From positions 1 through 56,297 of the forward strand of contig CAUDNR010002236.1 of the NCBI GenBank assembly GCA_958430865.1: DNA of 56,297 nucleotides, given 5' to 3'. The position numbers and the translations under genes were made by a program. Position 1 is the first letter of the stretch; the number at the start of each line of letters is the position of its first letter. Positions 9,465-20,260 of the stretch are shown here, piece after piece. The DNA comes from Entrophospora sp. SA101. Its lineage: Eukaryota; Glomeromycota; Glomeromycetes; Entrophosporales; Entrophosporaceae. The notes under the pieces were generated by a model that saw only the letters and a program-made list of their open reading frames with translations, did no database searches and was not told the DNA's origin.

Positions 9465-12334
9465 ATGGAAAACACTTTGGGCGAAAATAAACGTCATGAT
9501 AATACTTCTACTGACAAAAATGATTATGATGAATATTCTGATGGAAGATATGAAGAATATGGGGAATGCCCAACCTGCAATAGATATAATACTAATTGGG
9601 CATGGTGCCAATCATGTGATCCAAAGCTATTAACTGAAGGATGGACTAGTGGCAATGAAACATTAGATGAGTTGGTTAAAAGTACACAACTTAAAGCAAC
9701 TGAGTATGATAATAGTAAGCATCTTCAATGGATTCCTTATAATGATTTAACAAATATTGAAGGTGGGTTTGCAACTGTATCCGAAGCTACCTGGTTAAAT
9801 GGTTATAAAAGTATAAATTATAATAATTTCGAAAGATATAGTAAAGATATGACTGTGGCATTAAAAAAATTACATAATTCACAGAATGTTTCTGATGAAT
9901 TGCTTAATGAGGTAAATTATTTTATTTTTCTATTAATTTTCAGATTTTTAAATATTATTCTGAATTCAGTATTTTTTTTTTATACATATATATAGTTTAG
10001 AAATTATGTTACATTTCATGGTGAATCATTTATAAATAAAATTTATGGATTAACACAAGATCTGGCTACAAAAGAATATATCTTTGTAATGAAATACATG
10101 GAATATGGAAGTCTTGAAGCTTATGAAGATCTATATATTAGAGATAAAAAGTATGGGGAATGTCCAATCTGCAATAGATATAATACCAATTGGACATGGT
10201 GTCAATCATGCGATCCAAAACTATTAACTGAAGGATGGACTAGTGGCAATGAAAAATTAGATGAGTTGATTAAAAGTGCACAACTTAAAGCAACAAAGTA
10301 TCATTACAGTAATCATCTTCAATGGATTCCTTATAATGATTTAACAAATATTGAAAAGATGGGTGAAGGTGGGTTTGCTACTTGGTTAAATGGTTATAAA
10401 AGTGTAAATGGTGATAATGAAAGAACTAGCAAAGATATGACTGTGGCATTAAAAAAATTACATAACTCGCAGAATATTTCTGATGAATTTCTTAATGAGG
10501 TAGATTGTTTTATTAATATTAGTTTCAGATTTTTTGATTATTATTGTTGTAATTAAATTTTTTTTTTTTTAGTTCAAAAATTATACAAAGTTTCATGATA
10601 AAGTTTATATTTATGGATTAACACAAGATCCAATTACAAAAGAATATATCTCTATAATGCATCACATGGAAGATGGAAGTCTCCAAAACGATGAATATTC
10701 AAAGAAAAGAGATAAAAAATATGGGGAATGTCCAACCTGCAAGAGATATAATACTGAATATTCATGGTGTCAATCATGTGATCCAAAGCTATTAACTGAA
10801 GGATGGGCTAGTGGCAATGAGACATTAGATGAATTGATTAAAAGCACACAACTTAAAGCAAATTATTATAATAATAAATATTATCTTCAATGGATTCCTT
10901 ATAATGATTTAACAAACATTGAAAAGATAGGTGAAGGTGGGTTTGCAACTATATCCAAAGCTACTTGGTTAAATGGTGAGAAAAGAATAAATTATCATAA
11001 TAATTATGAAAGAACTAATGAAGATATGCCTGTAGCATTAAAAAAATTACATGGTTCACAGAATATTTCTAATGAATTTCTTAATGAGGTAAAGTATTTT
11101 ATTTTTCAATTTATTTTCAGATTTTAAATATTATTGATTATTATTGTTATAATTAATTATTTTATTTGTTATTTTAGTTTAAAAATTATACAAAGTTTTA
11201 TAATAACGGAAATATAATTCATACTTATGGATTAACACAAGATCCAATTACAAAAGAATATATATTTGTGATGGATTATATAAGAGATGGAAGTCTTCAA
11301 AATTATTTAACAAAAGATTTTAAAAATTTAAAATGGGAATACAAAATTATGATTCTTTATTATATTATTAATGGTTTAAAAGATATTCATGAAAAAGAAG
11401 TTATTCATCATGATCTTCATAGTGGTAATATTCTTCATGAAAAAGGAGATGATATGTTTTCATATATTGCAGACTTAGGATTATCATGCCCAGCTAGTCA
11501 AACATCATCATCAAACAAAAATGATATATGTGGAGTACTACCATATATTGCACCAGAAGTTTTAAAAAAGAAACCATATACAATGGCATCAGATGTATAC
11601 AGTTTTGGAGTTCTGATGTCTGTAGTATCAACTGGCCAACAACCATTTAATAATTTGGCACATGATGAATATCTTGCAATGGAAATATGTAAAGGTGCAA
11701 GACCTGGATTCTCAAACAATACACCAAAATTCTATATTGAACTAGCATTCAAATGCATGGATGCTAATCCAGATAGACGTCCAACTGCTCAAGAAATTTT
11801 AGAGATTATTCATTTTTGGAAGGATTCACTTTATCATGATGTGATAAGTTATCTTGAAAATCGTGGATATTCTAAGAAACAGCATGATGAATTAAAATCA
11901 ATTAGGAAAGAGTTGGATAAAATGGATGAAATAAAATTTGATCCATCAACAATTACCACAGTAATTCATCCAAATGCTATTTATACTAGTAGATTCTTAA
12001 AATTTACAAACCTTCCCCAACCTGTGAATTCCAATAAAGTAACAATTATTGGTAATAATAATGGTAATTACTAATATTCAATTTATTGGTTATTATTAAT
12101 TTTAAATTAACAATGTTTATTAATATCCACTCTTGCAATAAATATTTTGTAGATTCTAAACAAATTGATTTAGCTATTTTTGTAGATTCTAAACAGATTG
12201 AATTAACTATACCAGATGAATTACCTGAATACAGTCAACGGATCTATGGGACTGACCACCTAAATTCATTGAAACGAGATAATGACCAACAGGATCAACA
12301 GGAAAATTTTAATAACAAAAAATTAAAATGCTAA
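9465..12334 (+). CDS. Protein kinase with three tandem zinc-ribbon/N-lobe modules and one C-lobe
   Basis: Five exons are proposed: 9465-9911, 9996-10499, 10573-11088, 11178-12063 and 12153-12334, giving 844 residues. All introns are GT-AG and the frame closes throughout. Each of exons 1-3 carries a zinc ribbon (CPTCNRYNT...WCQSC; residues 35-51 in the first) and a kinase N-lobe ending at FLNE, with a VALKKL beta-3 lysine (residue 134 in the first). Exons 2-4 each begin with the following strand and hinge (FKNY...GLTQ...KEYI). Only exon 4 has a C-lobe: HHDLHSGN (catalytic Asp near residue 568), IADLGLS for the DFG segment, APE and DVYSFGV. The glycine loop is intact only in module 3 (GEGGFA); module 1 lacks the KIGE part and module 2 lacks about six residues after it. 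The C-lobe plus module 3 could form one complete kinase. Substrate unknown. Confidence 0.85.
9558..11287 (+). repeat. Three tandem copies of a 0.57-0.59-kb exon-intron unit
   Basis: The word TATGGGGAATG that opens the zinc ribbon recurs at 9558, 10152 and 10720, spacing 594 and 568 bp. Each unit covers ribbon, kinase N-lobe, intron and the start of the next exon up to the GSLQ/GSLE hinge. Module boundaries fall after GSLE in exon 2 and GSLQ in exon 3, where the C-lobe would otherwise follow. This is an intragenic duplication that copied exon and intron together. Confidence 0.85.
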
Positions 12335-12341
12335 TTAATAG

Positions 12342-13935
12342 TCAATTATTCACTGAAAAAATAGTAATGTTTTGTTTGTATTGAATTTTGAATATTATAT
12401 GATTTTTTTTTTTCAATAATTTTAAAGCTTTTAACTCATTATAATCTGCTTGTATATTATTTTGTTCAAGAAAATTAAAAGCAATTTCAAAAGTTTTTAC
12501 AGCTTCATTTATTGAAACATTAAGAATAGTTGTACTACTTACAATAACATCCTCCTCAAAAGAATTAAGAATTTCCTCTTTAGTTGGCATTTCATTATTC
12601 TCGTTATTATCAATTGATATATATGAGACAAAAATTATTGCCTTTCTAATATATGTGAATTTCTTTTGGATTTAAACCATTTTGTTTCTTATCAAAAATT
12701 TTAATCTCCTTTGCAATAAATAATTTCTGGTAATTTGACTGTAAATATAAATACATATAAATAATTTAATATATTTGATACAAATAATTTAATAAATAAT
12801 TTAAATACAGACCTTAAAGGAATGAATTATCCCTGCATCACATGGTTGCAAATGTATAGTTGTGTTTGGAGGAAAGTGATGAATTGTTACATTTCTTAAA
12901 TCTAAATTATCCATTAAAATATGTGTTGATGCATTATCAATAAGTAATAATATATTCCTATTTGCAGTACACATTTTATCATCCAGTTTTTTTTAAGTAA
13001 TCATTCCATATAGAAACTGCTTTACTATATAATCGTGTAGTTTTCCGCCAAAAAATTCATCCGCCAATTTGAATTCCCATGAGAATATTCGACATCCGCC
13101 AAAATTAAAATATCCGAAATTTACTATTACAATTTAATTTTAAAAAAAAATTATTTTTAGATGTCGAGTATTCTCGCGGGAATTCAAATTGGCGGATGAA
13201 TTTTGACGGAAAACTACACAATTATCTTTACTATTCCAATAATAGTCAACAGGCAATGTATCTTTTTTAATCCCTCTTAATGGTCGAGGTTTTCATATTT
13301 GAATAAATAAAGGAAGTAACTTTTCAGTACCAGTTGCATTGCAAGTTAATAATACTGTTACTCTTTCTTTATTCAGCTTTAAGCCTGATGGGGACTGTTG
13401 ATTCCATCTTCCAATAAAGACCTGAATCATCACAATTAAAAATATCCTCTCTTCTGTAATTTTTAAGAGCATCTTTCAATTCATCTCTCATTCCAGGAAT
13501 CTGTTCGATAGGTGCACTTTGAGATTCTTCATGTTTATTATATTCTTTAATTGAATATCTCTGCTGAATTTATCAAGCCAACCAGACGATACTTTAAAAG
13601 TATTGTTACCTAATAACTCGGCAAATTTTAGAGCCTTTTGTTGAATAACATTGCCTGTAATTGTTGCATTACATTCAAATGCTTTCTGGATCCATAAAAT
13701 TCAAGCATCTTCAACATTAGCAACAGGAGAAGTATGTGCTTTTTTTAATTTTGCTTGATAAGAATTTGGATCAATTTCAAGCCATCTATTAGACTCTCAA
13801 TATATCACTAACTTGGCTTGTGCTAATGTTATATTTTTGCGCTAATTCAATATTCTTTGGTTGAGGTTTAGTTTGTCTCAATAAACATAATTCACGTTTT
13901 TATTCAGAATTTGGCCTATTCTGTTACAGAATTGA
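12342..13935 (-). pseudogene. pogo/Tigger-type transposase pseudogene
   Basis: Reading 13935 downwards, several frames together give a CENP-B/jerky-like transposase. The first part is an N-terminal helix-turn-helix (ELAQKYNISTSQVSDILR). It is followed by a CENP-B HTH (ITGNVIQQKALKFAELLG, VSSGWLDKF) and a DDE_1 core with IFNCDDSGLYWKM, LLIDNAS and LQPCDAGIIHSFK supplying the three acidic positions. An intron with AG near 12739 leads to SNYQKLFIAKEIKIFDKK. The 82-codon frame at 12342-12590 looks like the C-terminal tail. Stops, frameshifts and a 197-bp MITE insertion break the gene. The host element's ends were not found. Confidence 0.75.
13029..13225. mobile_element. Mutator-type MITE with 9-bp target duplication
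   Basis: Arms of about 60 bp form a long imperfect inverted repeat; both outer ends read ATAAT(C/T)GTGTAGTTTTCCG inward. The 9-bp CTTTACTAT lies at 13020-13028 and 13226-13234. Removing the element and one duplicate restores the pogo reading frame (WNSKAVSIWND), which confirms the ends. Long arms and a 9-bp duplication are the signature of Mutator-like elements. Confidence 0.85.
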
Positions 13936-14680
13936 GGTATAAAATGTCTCATGAGATTAGAATTCTGGAGATAAAGTACCTGCAGAGAAATAAAAATAAG
14001 TACGTGATTGATTTATTCGATAATTTGATAATATATTGTCTAACCATAAAAATATTACTATTACGTAAATAGTAAATTCAATTGTTTTCCCTTGTTAATA
14101 TGCTAATATAAAAAATGAATTCAAGTTTTCAAATTTAAGCGTAGAAATACAGATAAATAAGAATTCAATTGATAACACAATAAATTTTTTCATCGAAAAT
14201 CTTATCTTTTTATAGAAAAATCTCATTCTCATTTAATATTAAAGAGCGATAATAGCATAATTCATAAAATTTGCTGTGCCAGACCTATAAATTTAACGAG
14301 CTTTGACTAATGATTTTTTTAAAAATATTTTTATTTATTATTTTTTTATTTTTTTGTTCTTTTGAGTAGTAGGATTTGGATTGATAACAATTTGATGCAA
14401 GTTGTGTGGAAGAGAACATAATAACCCCCCCCCATAAAATCAATCCAGCACTAATGAAATATCACAAACTTTCACTTATATTTAAATTGCAAATAATTAT
14501 AAACCTTCATCATGAGCAATATCAATATATATATAGTATTCCTTTGATCATTAATGATATAATAGTTCTAATAATGATGACGAAAGTGAGGTAATATGGT
14601 GGATTTGATAGTAGATGAGCATATCATGTCCTACAAAATCCATTAACCATTTTAAGTGACCAAAGGAGAAACTCTAATAA
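13936..14680. other. No gene recognised between pogo and gag remnants
   Basis: AT-rich sequence with homopolymer runs. A 62-codon frame at 14406-14594 may be the degraded upstream part of the gag remnant that follows (it includes LMKYHKLSLIFKLQ), but the match is too weak to call. Confidence 0.35.
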
Positions 14681-15476
14681 AGAGAAAAGATTAATAGAAT
14701 TTCCTATTTTTTAAAAAGGTGCGCATGATCCTATAGAATGGTTAGTATTTCTGATGAAAAATCGTACCTTCTAATTCAAAATGAACCGCTTTAATCAAAA
14801 TTAATAGATGGATAGTAATCATGTACCCAAATTGTGGGTCTGTGAATGTATTTAAAAACCATTTCTGTGGTCCTTTTCGTATTTCGCTATGGATGTGTCA
14901 GCTTAGAAATAAAAACAAAGATTGATGGAACTATAGAAGAATATTCAGATTCTTTGGATGAAAAATAGATTCAGAAGATGTATATCCAGTATCTGATAAA
15001 ATTCGACAATTTATGGACAGGTTAAGAGGACTGAGTTCCTTGTACCTGTTCAACCATCTATGCCAATAATATTAAATTAATATATTAAAAGCCTTTTCTA
15101 GAGATATGAAATTATCTGCATATTTTATGATTCCAGGATATTTGTCAACTAGTTCATTAGCATCTATTCAACAAAAAGGATTATTAAAATGTATAAGTTA
15201 ATTGAACAAAAACTAAAAGAAAAATTAGATCCATTGATTGATTTACAAAAAAGTATTAAAAGTTTAGTAATTAACAAAGAAGAATAGTAAAAGTTTCATT
15301 CAAATGTCAGTAGTAATTGGGGGAAAAGAGCAGGTAACAATTTCAATGATAATAACCATAATAAATCTTCGAATGATAATAATAATGACATACTTATTTA
15401 AATGTAACCAACCTGGACATTTTGCTCGTGATTATAATAGAGTTAATAATAATTAATTTAATTTCGAAAGAAAATA
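14680..15476 (+). pseudogene. Ty3/gypsy-like gag remnant
   Basis: Fragments in several frames resemble a retrotransposon gag: GAHDPIEWLVF near 14720, a FVPVQPSMP-like stretch near 15030-15065, and a zinc-knuckle relic KCNQPGHFARD near 15405-15435, with first and last Cys lost. A run of Asn codons precedes the knuckle as in many fungal gag proteins. Stops and frameshifts are frequent. No protease, reverse transcriptase or integrase is visible downstream. Confidence 0.6.
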
Positions 15477-15639
15477 TATTCAAAATAACATTGATATTAT
15501 TTATTGGCTTCAAGAAACCTGGGATAAAAACGCCAGGAGAAGTTGAAGCCGATTTTTAAAGTACAAGAGCTCAGTAATATCATCATATTATTCCATACAT
15601 TCGATAATGGACTTTTCTTTTCGTCATCATATTAAATGC

Positions 15640-16030
15640 CAACTAAATAACAAGTTATTAATCATTTTTAAAAAAACGTTAATTCATCATTAATTTTTCC
15701 TTCACTAAAACAAATTCTCCAATCAGTATACAACAACCGACCTAGAGCCTGTCCCAGAAGCAACTTCGCTAATAATTGTTTAATTAGAGCTACTATTACT
15801 AAATAAAGGCGCTACGATAGTTACTATAAATAGAAGAAGAGGAGAAATCTTTTAATAATTGTAATTGCGAATAATAATAATAATTTGTAATAAAAATGAC
15901 TTGTGTGTTCGAGAAACCTGGCTGTTTATAGTTCTAGTAGGTCAATAAAGCAGAGGCTACTCGTCCAAAGAATTATTTGCATTTCTAGCTCAAGAAATAA
16001 AAACTTTTAATAATTATTCCTAACCTCGAA
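15640..16030. repeat. LTR-like remnant
   Basis: This non-coding stretch has a TATA-like ACTATAAATAGAAG at about 15823, a following purine-rich segment and a polyadenylation-like CAATAAAG at about 15941, an arrangement typical of LTRs. It lies just downstream of the gag remnant. No paired LTR or target duplication was found, so the call is tentative. Confidence 0.35.
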
Positions 16031-16890
16031 TTTTATTAAATAAAGAAATCATTATCATATCGTGACGATTCCATAATTACTATTACTAATGTCATATCAT
16101 TTCAATAACTTAAAAAAAAAACAATGTTGCTCTCATTAGTTAAACAAGAATATGAAGAAGAAAAATCTGTCATTCTTCCGATGATGACTAATAATGAGAA
16201 TGGTAAGCATGGCAACTTTCAAAGTATTTATTTTTCTATTTACCTTGCGACATGATGGCCACGTAAATAAGTTGATTTGCCTTGATCAACTAGAAAAAAC
16301 CGGCGCAAGAATTTCCGTCCTGAAACGTAGACATTTAGATTATGCGAGACGTCAACAATCATTTTCGGTATTATTTTCATTAAGTTCATAGCATATTAAT
16401 TAATATTGCAGAAAATATAAATTATACAACATTCTCTCATCTATATATCCAGGTATCAATGATGCTCAATCCTTTCCTTTGTAATAAGGATACTTAATAG
16501 ATATTATGAAAAGTCTATAAAATAAGACCTATATTTCTCTTTATAAAAGTTATGTTCTGCCATATTTTATTAATTGAACAAATTTGTAAAGAGTTACATG
16601 AATTGTTTTATAAACAATAAATAAACATCTAAAGTAAAATGACTTTTTTTATTCCTTTCAAACTTTGCTAAAAAGAGTAGAAAGCAAATATATTGATGTT
16701 TCAGATTTCCGTGATTATATTATTCGCAACTTTAAATGGACATTACTTATTATTATTAACTTACGCCAGTAAGCATTGTCTTAATTTAGATCTATATGAT
16801 TTACAAAAATAATTTCATTAAATTAAATTACCTGAAAAAACAGGTTAGAACTATGTGATCAACATAAACATATTAATATATACCGCTTTC
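16031..16890. other. Unassigned region with a weak open frame
   Basis: A possible short first exon starts at 16124 (MLLSLVKQEYEEEKS) and ends before a GTAAGC donor near 16202. A separate 65-codon frame runs 16194-16391. Neither shows a known domain and no convincing continuation was found. The rest is AT-rich without features. Confidence 0.25.
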
Positions 16891-17074
16891 CATTTTCAAA
16901 GATATACCAAATTTACGCAGAAGGATAGTGGATAACGTGCAGTTTAGAGCTATGAAGAGTATTTCGCTCTAATTTGCTTGGTTCTACGTTTTTTGGTGGT
17001 TTTCGCCATAAAACTCTTCATGTTCTAAACTAAACACCATACACTATCTTTTCGCGTTTATATCTTTGAAAATG
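16891..17074. repeat. Imperfect long inverted repeat (MITE-like)
   Basis: The arm starting CATTTTCAAAGATATA at 16891 pairs imperfectly with the arm ending TATCTTTGAAAATG at 17074. Inner ends are near GAAGAGT (about 16960) and ACTCTTC (17013). Arms are 60-70 bp with several mismatches and the spacer about 50 bp. Target duplication not identified. Confidence 0.65.
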
Positions 17075-17078
17075 TGAT

Positions 17079-17793
17079 TTGAAACAATATATATCTCAAG
17101 AATTATGTAAGGTAAATCAACAAAACTATATAGATTCATTTGAAAGCTTATCAAATACTTTATTAAATAAAAAAATCGATAAGAAATTCTATCCTCGTTT
17201 TTTTTCTAAAACCAACTCACATTTCTGTTTCATAAGTATAATGATATTTGACCATTTCCTAAGGAATTCTTCAATCATAAATCTCTTCATTTCGTCAGCA
17301 TCCTTTTTTCAACGTTATTTTTATGATATACCACAATGGTCAGGTCCGTTGGACGGCCATATTCTTTTTTCAGAAATGAATATTTTGTAGCACGTGATTT
17401 GTGCTTTGGATCATTATCCTATTGCGAACGCCATGTAATAAACATACAATCATTCAAACAAGATGTCCAATCATTTTTTGTCATGTGAAAAATTTTTTCA
17501 TTTTACATTTTTGCGCCCTTTTTTTTGAAACACACACTGTATGTTACGATTATCGTATAGTGGGGTTCGCAAATACGCATCCAATAAAGTAAGGCCATCA
17601 CGGCTGTTACTATTTTTGGAAGAACATTTGACTGAGCCCGTATGCCTGATTTGGGAATATTTTGTAAGAAAAATTTGCACGTGTACGTGTGCTTGTGAAT
17701 TTTACGACGTGAAATCAAAACAAATGAACAAAGATTTTGTTTATTATGATGCAAGTCATTTGGTCTTTGAACTTTTCATTGACTATAGATAGA
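17079..17793 (+). other. Unrecognised open frames
   Basis: Three overlapping plus-strand frames (17079-17390, 17401-17592, 17541-17792) and minus-strand frames of similar length occupy this stretch. Its GC content is a little higher than the surroundings. I recognise no motif in any frame, and the frames on both strands are equally long, so I cannot say which, if any, is translated. A decayed transposon gene is possible. Confidence 0.25.
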
Positions 17794-18544
17794 TCCTTTA
17801 ATTCCTCCAACAATGGAAATGTAAAACCTTTCTCTATAAAGTTACGATTCACCTTTTATAGTTCCGTAACAATTCTTTAAAAATCATTAAAACCGCATAA
17901 CAATTATCGGCAATTTCCATATTAATATAACATACCATATTCTTTTTAATGTCACGTAACCGTGAAGTTTTTATTGCATTTTGATTTCACAAATTGGCGT
18001 TGTGGTGCAGAAAGTTCAGTGATCAAGTTGTATAATTTATTCCGAGCTGGTTAAATGATAAATCATATCCTACATTGACACAAGTATTACAAATTACTTT
18101 GTCATCAAATTTGATATATTTAACGTTGCACCGAACGCGGGTACCCTTGATTTGGTTTTCCATTTGATCTTTTCTTTATAAAAATTTCTTTTTTGATAAC
18201 AATGACAATGATAATTTGATGATAGATAACAATTTTATAAATTACTCCTGATAATTATTTCGCCTCTCTATTACTATCTATTATTATTATAGTAAAAAAA
18301 TACTTATGTGACAAAAAGGTTCATTATAGAGTGTGATATTGAAAAAACTAATAAATAAAAAAATTAATGCCCGTTTACTATTTTAGCAACTGATTTAAAA
18401 CTAATTTAAAGCCAATTTTTAAAAAAAAAAAATTTTTAGTGGATTCAAAAATGCGTAACGTGATACAAAGGATTTTAAAATTTCGTAAAGCAAGGTAATG
18501 ATCAACATTACACCAAAATCAGTGAAAATCACGTGTACATTTAA
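17794..18544. other. No gene recognised
   Basis: AT-rich DNA with poly-A and poly-T runs. I see no coding frame or structured element. Confidence 0.4.
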
Positions 18545-18703
18545 TTACAGTCAACTTCCTCCAAGTGCACCCTCCTTGGGAACATATCACTATTTCTCAT
18601 GAACGTGCATCTAGAGGGGATAATTTTATAAGCTCACTATAAGTTTGGGAATGAGACATGGCGTGCATTTAGAGAGGATGCACTTAGAGGGGGTTGAATG
18701 TAA
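18545..18703. mobile_element. MITE-like element with TTACA termini
   Basis: The left end TTACAGTCAACTTCCTCC at 18545 and the inverted right end TTACATTCAACCCCCTCT at 18703 match at most of 30 positions, continuing into AAGTGCA(C/T)CCTC. Internal GTGCATYTAGAG words repeat. It has no coding capacity. Confidence 0.6.
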
Positions 18704-19819
18704 CTCGCCTGATCAAGGAAGGTATCGCTTATTGAAATCCATATGAAAAGGAATAATGAAAATATCCTTAAATAAATTGTTAATCGAATTATTCAATACA
18801 TTATTGCCAAAAATACTTTTGTTTAGCACGCAATGACACACAATATGCAAATATTTATTTATTCAGTACATTATTTACTTTCAAACAACAAATTCGGAGG
18901 ATTAGGTTTATAATTATCCCGTTGCTCTGTTCGAATATATTAGCGCTTTAGAATAGAAAAATTTTTATTATTGTCATTAAATCAGACAGATCAGAATAAA
19001 ATTGTGTGACCTTTCTTACAATTCAGGAATTCATAACGACAAAAATTTCACTTTATCGTTATTTTCTTTTTTTTTTTTTTTTTGATTGCCATACCTTTTC
19101 TATTATCAACAAATTGATCATTAGTGATGTTTCAATATTTTTTCTCTCGAGAAAAAATATAAATAAAAACACAAAAGCACGTTTATGCATAATGATGAAA
19201 ATAATTTTTAGTTAATAATTAAAAAACGTGTAAAACTTTTTGATCAAGTAGATCATTTCCATCCACAAAATGAAATGATTGTGAAGAAGATCATTTTTTG
19301 TGAATAATCATCTATCTCTATGGTAAGTGATAGAATCGGTTATTGGAGTATTAACATTCATTGCTTTTATTTAATGGCTGTATGAATTAGTGGAGGAGAT
19401 GGAAGATAAACGGAAATTCTTGCCATTAATACTGATTTATTATTATATTATATATTTGATTCAATATATTCTTTAATGATCAAATTAATTTAAAAATAAG
19501 ATTTATCACAATTTGTTACAATTTTCTTGATAATAATATAACAAATTTATACATGGAATTATTAATATTTTAATCGCAATATAGTATTTTTATTGAATTA
19601 TGCCATTTTAAGATTTACGCATAACGCCGATCATTGATCGTCATACAATTTTTAAATATAAAAAAAATACAGTATAACGAGATTAACTATATATTATAAA
19701 AAATTATATTAACTAAATTAAAATTACAAATATAATAAAGATAAATGAATTATGGATAAATCAATATTTAAAATTAATAAAAGTATAGAGTAACGAGATT
19801 AATTAGATTAAAAAACATA
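18704..19819. other. Intergenic, downstream of Zn2Cys6 gene
   Basis: AT-rich sequence with poly-T at about 19065-19083. A 69-codon frame at 19006-19215 spans the poly-T and is not convincing. Inverted words around ATTTCCATCCACAAAATGAAAT (19255-19277) are minor. No gene is seen. Confidence 0.4.
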
Positions 19820-20260
19820 TCATTGTAGCCGGTAGTTATTATTATAATAGAAATTATTAAAGTCTTGATAATGAATTTGATTTAAATTTCCACCTAATTG
19901 TTTCTCTGAATAAGAAGTAAAAATTAATTTTTTCTTGATACTAAAAAAAAGCAATAACATAATAACGTTGATGTAGTTATTACCTCTATGACATGGCAAA
20001 TTTCTACGCGAACAATTATCACAGGGATCATTGCCCTCTGTACATTTCTTGTGAATTTGTTTGCAATTGGTACATGCATTCTTTACATACGGCCCTCTGG
20101 ATTTTTTAATGTTGGTAACTGTGTTACTAAGGTTGCTGTCGTTGTTAATATTGCTGTCATTGTTAATGTTGCTGTCATTGTTAATATTGCTGTCATTGTT
20201 AATATTGCTGTCATTGTTAATATTGCTGTCATTGTTAATATTGCTGTCGTCACTATTCAT
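19820..20260 (-). CDS. Small Zn(II)2Cys6 protein with Asn-rich N-terminal repeat
   Basis: Exon 1 is 20260-19984 and exon 2 is 19905-19820, joined by a 78-bp GT-AG intron (19906-19983) to give 120 residues. The unspliced frame is also open because the intron is a multiple of three; splicing is preferred because it removes a hydrophobic, non-conserved stretch. Residues about 5-45 are six DSNINN hexapeptides. The zinc cluster ACTNCKQIHKKC...CDNCSRRNLPC fits C-x2-C-x6-C-x6-C-x2-C-x6-C, the fungal Gal4-type DNA-binding motif. A short Asn/Tyr/Gln-rich tail follows. No dimerisation coiled coil or fungal transcription-factor middle domain is present, so it is a DNA-binding domain nearly alone. Target genes unknown. 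Confidence 0.75.
   Translation of the reverse strand: MNSDDSNINNDSNINNDSNINNDSNINNDSNINNDSNINNDSNLSNTVTNIKKSRGPYVKNACTNCKQIHKKCTEGNDPCDNCSRRNLPCHRGNNYINVIMLLLFFSIKKKLIFTSYSEKQLGGNLNQIHYQDFNNFYYNNNYRLQ
20133..20249. repeat. 18-bp coding minisatellite
   Basis: Six to seven copies of an 18-bp unit (ATTGCTGTCATTGTTAAT on the plus strand) encode the DSNINN repeats of the Zn2Cys6 protein. Units differ by one or two bases. Antisense frames across it are by-products. Confidence 0.85.

Noticed and set aside
17498..17754. Minus-strand frames in the unassigned region
   Set aside because: Mutually overlapping and antisense to equally long plus-strand frames; no motif in any of them.
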